DNA of 64,000 nucleotides, from the NCBI GenBank assembly GCA_033060915.1, contig CM065385.1, positions 10,496,501-10,560,500 of the forward strand, read 5' to 3'. Shown piece by piece: positions 60,468 through 64,000 of the stretch (within the stretch, counting starts at the first letter, position 1; each line of letters begins with the position of its first letter). Made by a program: the position numbers and the translations under genes. The notes under the pieces were generated by a model. It was not told the DNA's origin, did not search any database, and saw nothing but the letters and a program-made list of their open reading frames with translations. The stretch comes from Euryodendron excelsum (Eukaryota > Streptophyta > Magnoliopsida > Ericales > Pentaphylacaceae).

Positions 60468-62217
60468 TGTTGGCTCAAGAAGGCAACCCAAGAGGGGGGT
60501 GAATTGGATTTTATAGAATTTATATCAAGAATTGCAACTAAAAACAGTTGATGTATTTCAACAACAATTAATCAAAGTATATATATCAAGCAGGTGAAGT
60601 ATATATCAATATATATATTTATGCAAGCATGTATAATGAGCTAATAAGCAAAACAGAGGTAGAAGAGAAGAGCACCAGATTTATACAGGTTCGGCCAACC
60701 TTGCCTATGTCCTCTCTTCTTCGATCCTTTCGAAGGAATTCCACTATGTAACACTCTTTACACAGCTACTAGTTTTGCCACAAGTGCCCAGCTCAGTCTT
60801 ACAAAAGCTTCTTCCCAAGCTTTCAAAACCTAAGAGATTTTGTCCAAGCTTCTCTCAAACTTACAAGTGATTTTGTCTAAGCTTCACTAAAACTTACAAG
60901 TGCTTTTACCCAAGAATACTCAAACTTACAGGTTTCCAAACCCACCCAAGTGAAATGAATAAAGGTTATACAATGGGTAACTCTCCTAATGAGTATATGA
61001 ACAAATATAACTCAATGAATAACCTTAAACATTCAGCAAAATATATAGTAGTGAGGCACAGGAGATTTTCAGCTTCAAGCTTTTGATATCAATGGTATAT
61101 TCACTCTAATCATCATTATAGAAGCTGTAAGTATCTTGTATTTGAAGATATGGATCGATTCTAGCCGTTGGAAAAGTATGGGAGAAGTTTTGGTTGCATA
61201 TTGCCCTATACCGTCTATTAGAAAACTAGCCGTTACTGTCGGGGGTTGACTCTTTTTACAATGAGTCGACTCTTTTTGCATTTCAGCAGATTTTTTAAGG
61301 CTCTGTCCAAATGAGTTGACTCTTTTAAGCAATCTTCAGAATTTTTGCTCTCTGTTAAAATGAGTTGACTCTTTTTACAGCAGGAGTCAACTCTTTTGAG
61401 TCTCCAACAAATTTTCAAGGCTCTGTTCGAAAGAGTTGACTCATGAAACTTAAGGAGTCGACTCTTTTTACCAAAAATTATATTTTTGTAGCATTTATCC
61501 AATCTTCTCCAAAATCTCCAATCTTTTCAAGGATTATCCAAATAAGCTTTTTAAAGCTTGCAAATACTTTTTCAAGGTTAGATGATTCCAAGAACATCGT
61601 CAATCCATTCTAGATGAATTATCTTCATTTTAATTACTTGTAGAGCTCTTCCATCACCAATGCTTCAACCATTAACCGAGTTTTCTTCATGATCTTCAAG
61701 AGAGCTTCCAAGACTTAAAATCTTCATTTCTTTAACTAATTTTCTATCCTTCTTTGTACATCTTCATTCTTCTTTCTTCAATCAGTATAACTTCTTCATA
61801 GACTTCAACAACTCTTCCAAGACAAATTTCCAAGTCATGTGATTTCTTCAAGACATCTTCAAATTTTCTAAGAAAGCTTCCATGTCTTTGAGTCGATCTC
61901 TTCTTCTTTCATTCTTGCAAGATATCTTCAAGTCCTCAAAGTCTCCGATCTTTTTAATCAAGACTTTTAGCATTTTCATTCTTCTTTCTTGATATCCATC
62001 ATCTTGAAATATCTTCATTCTCTTATAAGATCATCATTGTTGAATGTGTCATTTCATCAAGCTTTTTATTCTTCATTCTAATCTTTGCATCATGAATCCT
62101 CCATTTTGATAAGCTTCGAGTCAAGATCTATTTAATAACTACTCTGCACATTAAGTAGAATTATTAGATCATTAAACCATATTTTGTTATCATCAAAATC
62201 AAGGCATTGACTCAACA
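60468..62217 (+). mobile_element. Solo LTR of the second family, 1750 bp, TSD ACTCC/ACCCC
   Basis: It starts TGTTGGCTCAAG, soon followed by AAGAGGGGGGTGAATTGG, and ends AAGGCATTGACTCAACA. Flanks ACTCC (60463-60467) and ACCCC (62218-62222) differ by one transition. GTCGACTCTTTTT words repeat at 61240-61470, as in 44280-44780. No internal region, so a solo LTR. Confidence 0.8.
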
Positions 62218-62222
62218 ACCCC

Positions 62223-62715
62223 GAGGTAGAGAATTGGAGGCGGTCAAAAGGTTAAGAAATGTACGAAGTGTTATCATCCAGTCAATGTAAGGTTGAGCCA
62301 AAGGAGAGGCCAGACCCCCAAAAATCATTCCAAAGATACTGAGTTTGACAACACCCCTCGTCATTTCGTTAGCTAGTATATTTCTAATATGTGCATACAT
62401 TTTCATATATAAAAAAAATCGGCATGAGCTTCGCATACATGGGACATAACTCTATATAGAAACAGAAGTTACCAATACAGTTCAATATCATCTCATACAG
62501 TAAATATACAACATCATCATCCATGCGCATACATCTAATTATATACTTAGCTGTAAAAATCATAAATGTCTTTGTTTGTCCATGCATTTAACTATCTAAA
62601 TCATAAACATCCATCTCCATGCAAATTTTACAAAAATAAAGCTGTATAACATAAACTAAACACATCTCCAGGATAGGGGCAAAAGAAGATCAGAGTCTAC
62701 AACAAGAGGCATCCG
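62223..62715. other. Sequence between the solo LTR and the antisense gene remnant
   Basis: It continues the sequence left of the solo LTR. A short minus-strand ORF (about 62225-62436) has no recognisable family. It may be the 3' flank of the antisense gene. Confidence 0.3.
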
Positions 62716-64000
62716 TCAAATATCAAAATCGACATCCTCCGAATCGAAATCTGCGAAACCTAGCTCCAAAGGAGGTGGATAACTACTAAAAGCACTAGCA
62801 TCCTGCAAAGAAGACAAAACCGAAATCAACCAGGCAAAGGAATAACTAAACAACAACAGAGCGAAAAGAAAAAGGAGGGAAATGGCAACATACCCCGCCA
62901 CCTCCTATCTGGGCTAACTAAGCTATCAAGGACGCTACCTCTGCCTGGTACTGATTCCGCTCCATCTATAATTAGTCCCTCTGGTCTCTCACTGTAGTAA
63001 ACTCAGCCTGGGGCACGTATCCCCCGGCACGATGCCACAAGTCAACCATCTCCTGGCCAACAACATGTCTACCAACTACTACCTTAAACCAAGTGAAGGC
63101 ACCGACAGAATAAGCCCCGAAGTGTGTATAGTCAGTCTTTGGAGGAAGTAAGAACCCGGCACTCGGCTGGCGCTCCTGATAGGGAATTGGAACTCCCTCC
63201 ACCAAAGCTCTAAACATGTAGTCCGATGGATCTCCTACTAACCTGAACTTCTTATGAAACTAGCGCCAGTGTCAATCTTGTAGGTAGGACTCCCAAGAAT
63301 CATTGCTGAGAAAGGAAGCCCTCAATAGGGACAACGGGACCAAGTATCGCACCGTCTCATAATGAACTGACCTAATAAAGTGCCGCCAAGGCACGTCCCT
63401 CGCCTCGATCAATTCTAGGTTTGCCCGTAGCATCACGAAATCAGTGATCTCTGATTGCTGGGGTACCGGGTCACGAGCCCACCTCAAAGCACGAGGATAG
63501 AGGTCATCCTCGATAATCGCAGGACGACGAATTGGCAAGTTCTCGTAGCTCCACCAGATAAGAAAAGGCCAGAAACCAGTCATGCTGCCTCAATGGGAGG
63601 AAGTCCAGACCTGTATCGATCAAAGGAAGCAATCGAAGGAGAAGGACCCCCAATCCAACTTAGACAAAGCCCTAAGATCAGCTACTATGTTGACCAACCG
63701 AAATGGCACAAATTACATGTTGTTGTTGCAGAAGCAAGTGAAGATTATGTACAAAACAAGTCGCTGCTTCATGATGTCTTGCTGGGTAGATGGTGGCTTA
63801 ACAGCAAAGGTACTGTCATCCCGACTTAGCCAAGAAACTAAGAAGGTAGAACGCTCACGAGGGGGCAAGTCCAGTAAAATACACGCATGAGCCCTACTAA
63901 CTAACTGTAAGGTGATCCGCCGACCGACAAAGGAAAGACTCGTGATGATAGCCCAATCCAATAGAGTGGATCCCAACTCGAAGCCCACAAAATGGAAAGT
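62716..64000 (-). pseudogene. Plant-mobile-domain-like gene remnant, minus strand, with an intron; runs off the right edge
   Basis: One minus-strand frame can be followed from 63988 to 62894 despite stops, then across a 91-bp intron to a stop at 62716-62718. The order fits the plant mobile domain (PMD, aminotransferase-like) found in plant MAIN/MAIL proteins and in some transposons: LGSTLLDWAIITSLSFVGR (63930-63975 region), an LVLYIIFTCF block, LDWGSFSFDCFL, then FWPFLIWWSYENLPIRRP (63520-63575 region), which resembles the LLQLW-E---IGRP motif. A coiled-coil-like ERNQYQAEVASLIA and an acidic tail, FADFDSEDVDFDI, end it. In-frame stops lie near 63711, 63629, 63605, 63272, 63260, 62972, 62966 and 62927. 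The family call is from motif memory, not a search. Confidence 0.55.
62803..62893 (-). other. Probable 91-bp intron of the PMD-like remnant
   Basis: On minus it begins GTATGTTGCC and ends TTTGTCTTCTTTGCAG, good plant splice sites. It joins GGC GGG to GAT GCT in phase 0, and the downstream exon stays open to its stop (28 residues, acidic). Without splicing the frame runs into hydrophobic low-complexity residues typical of translated intron. Confidence 0.6.

Noticed and set aside
62212..62587. Minus-strand ORFs of 67-74 aa
   Set aside because: No recognisable motif, one overlaps the end of the solo LTR; may be 3' flank of the PMD-like remnant but cannot be supported as genes.

Overview
This window looks like repeat-rich nuclear DNA from a flowering plant, probably a eudicot with a large genome. 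It is AT-rich and dominated by nested LTR retrotransposons. It carries one intact single-exon plant gene of the invertase/pectin-methylesterase inhibitor family. I saw no rRNA, tRNA, CRISPR or prokaryotic operon. The species cannot be fixed from sequence alone. Element boundaries were read by eye from TG...CA ends, 5-bp target-site duplications (TSDs) and comparison between copies inside the window.

Left block (1-35761). A large Ty3/Gypsy-type element, probably of the Tat/Ogre lineage, runs on the minus strand off the left edge. Its leader is 1-1099 and its 5' LTR is 1100-16643. That LTR is split by two plus-strand solo LTRs of a related subfamily: 3006-7732 (TSD TGGGA) and 8321-14339 (TSD CTTTT). 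It abuts a plus-strand LTR (16644-35761) that lacks about its first 100 bp, as expected if the minus element inserted near the start of that LTR. The plus-strand LTR is split by a separate element at 19342-34743: 1.29-kb LTRs, tRNA-Asp-like primer site, purine tract, TSD CCAAC/CCAAT, and no recognisable pol. That element is itself interrupted by solo LTRs at 20128-24018 (minus) and 25158-30194 (plus). Up to three layers of insertion can be read.

Gene island (35762-41887). This is the only low-copy-looking stretch. It holds an orphan coding-like fragment beside the LTR end, an intact C/VIF-like inhibitor gene (36453-37001) with a TATA box, an 82-bp tandem duplication, a 377-bp foldback MITE-like element, and a poly(T) scar flanked by 14-bp direct repeats.

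Right block (41888-64000). It begins with a 78-bp minisatellite and an LTR of a second family (43577-45327). Next come a truncated long LTR (45600-46907) and a longer one (46908-51499), which is followed by primer site, leader and a decayed gag with a zinc-knuckle motif. This element is interrupted by solo LTRs at 51977-56803 (TSD GACCT/GGCCT) and 60468-62217 (TSD ACTCC/ACCCC). At the right edge a minus-strand decayed gene with plant-mobile-domain-like sequence, a 91-bp intron and several nonsense changes runs off the window.

The most unusual items are: 4-6 kb LTRs surviving mostly as solo LTRs; a dyad-symmetric minisatellite expanded inside one LTR copy; E2F-like sites and GC-rich inverted repeats just upstream of the LTR TATA boxes; long stretches of LTR almost without G on one strand; and the antisense plant-mobile-domain-like gene.
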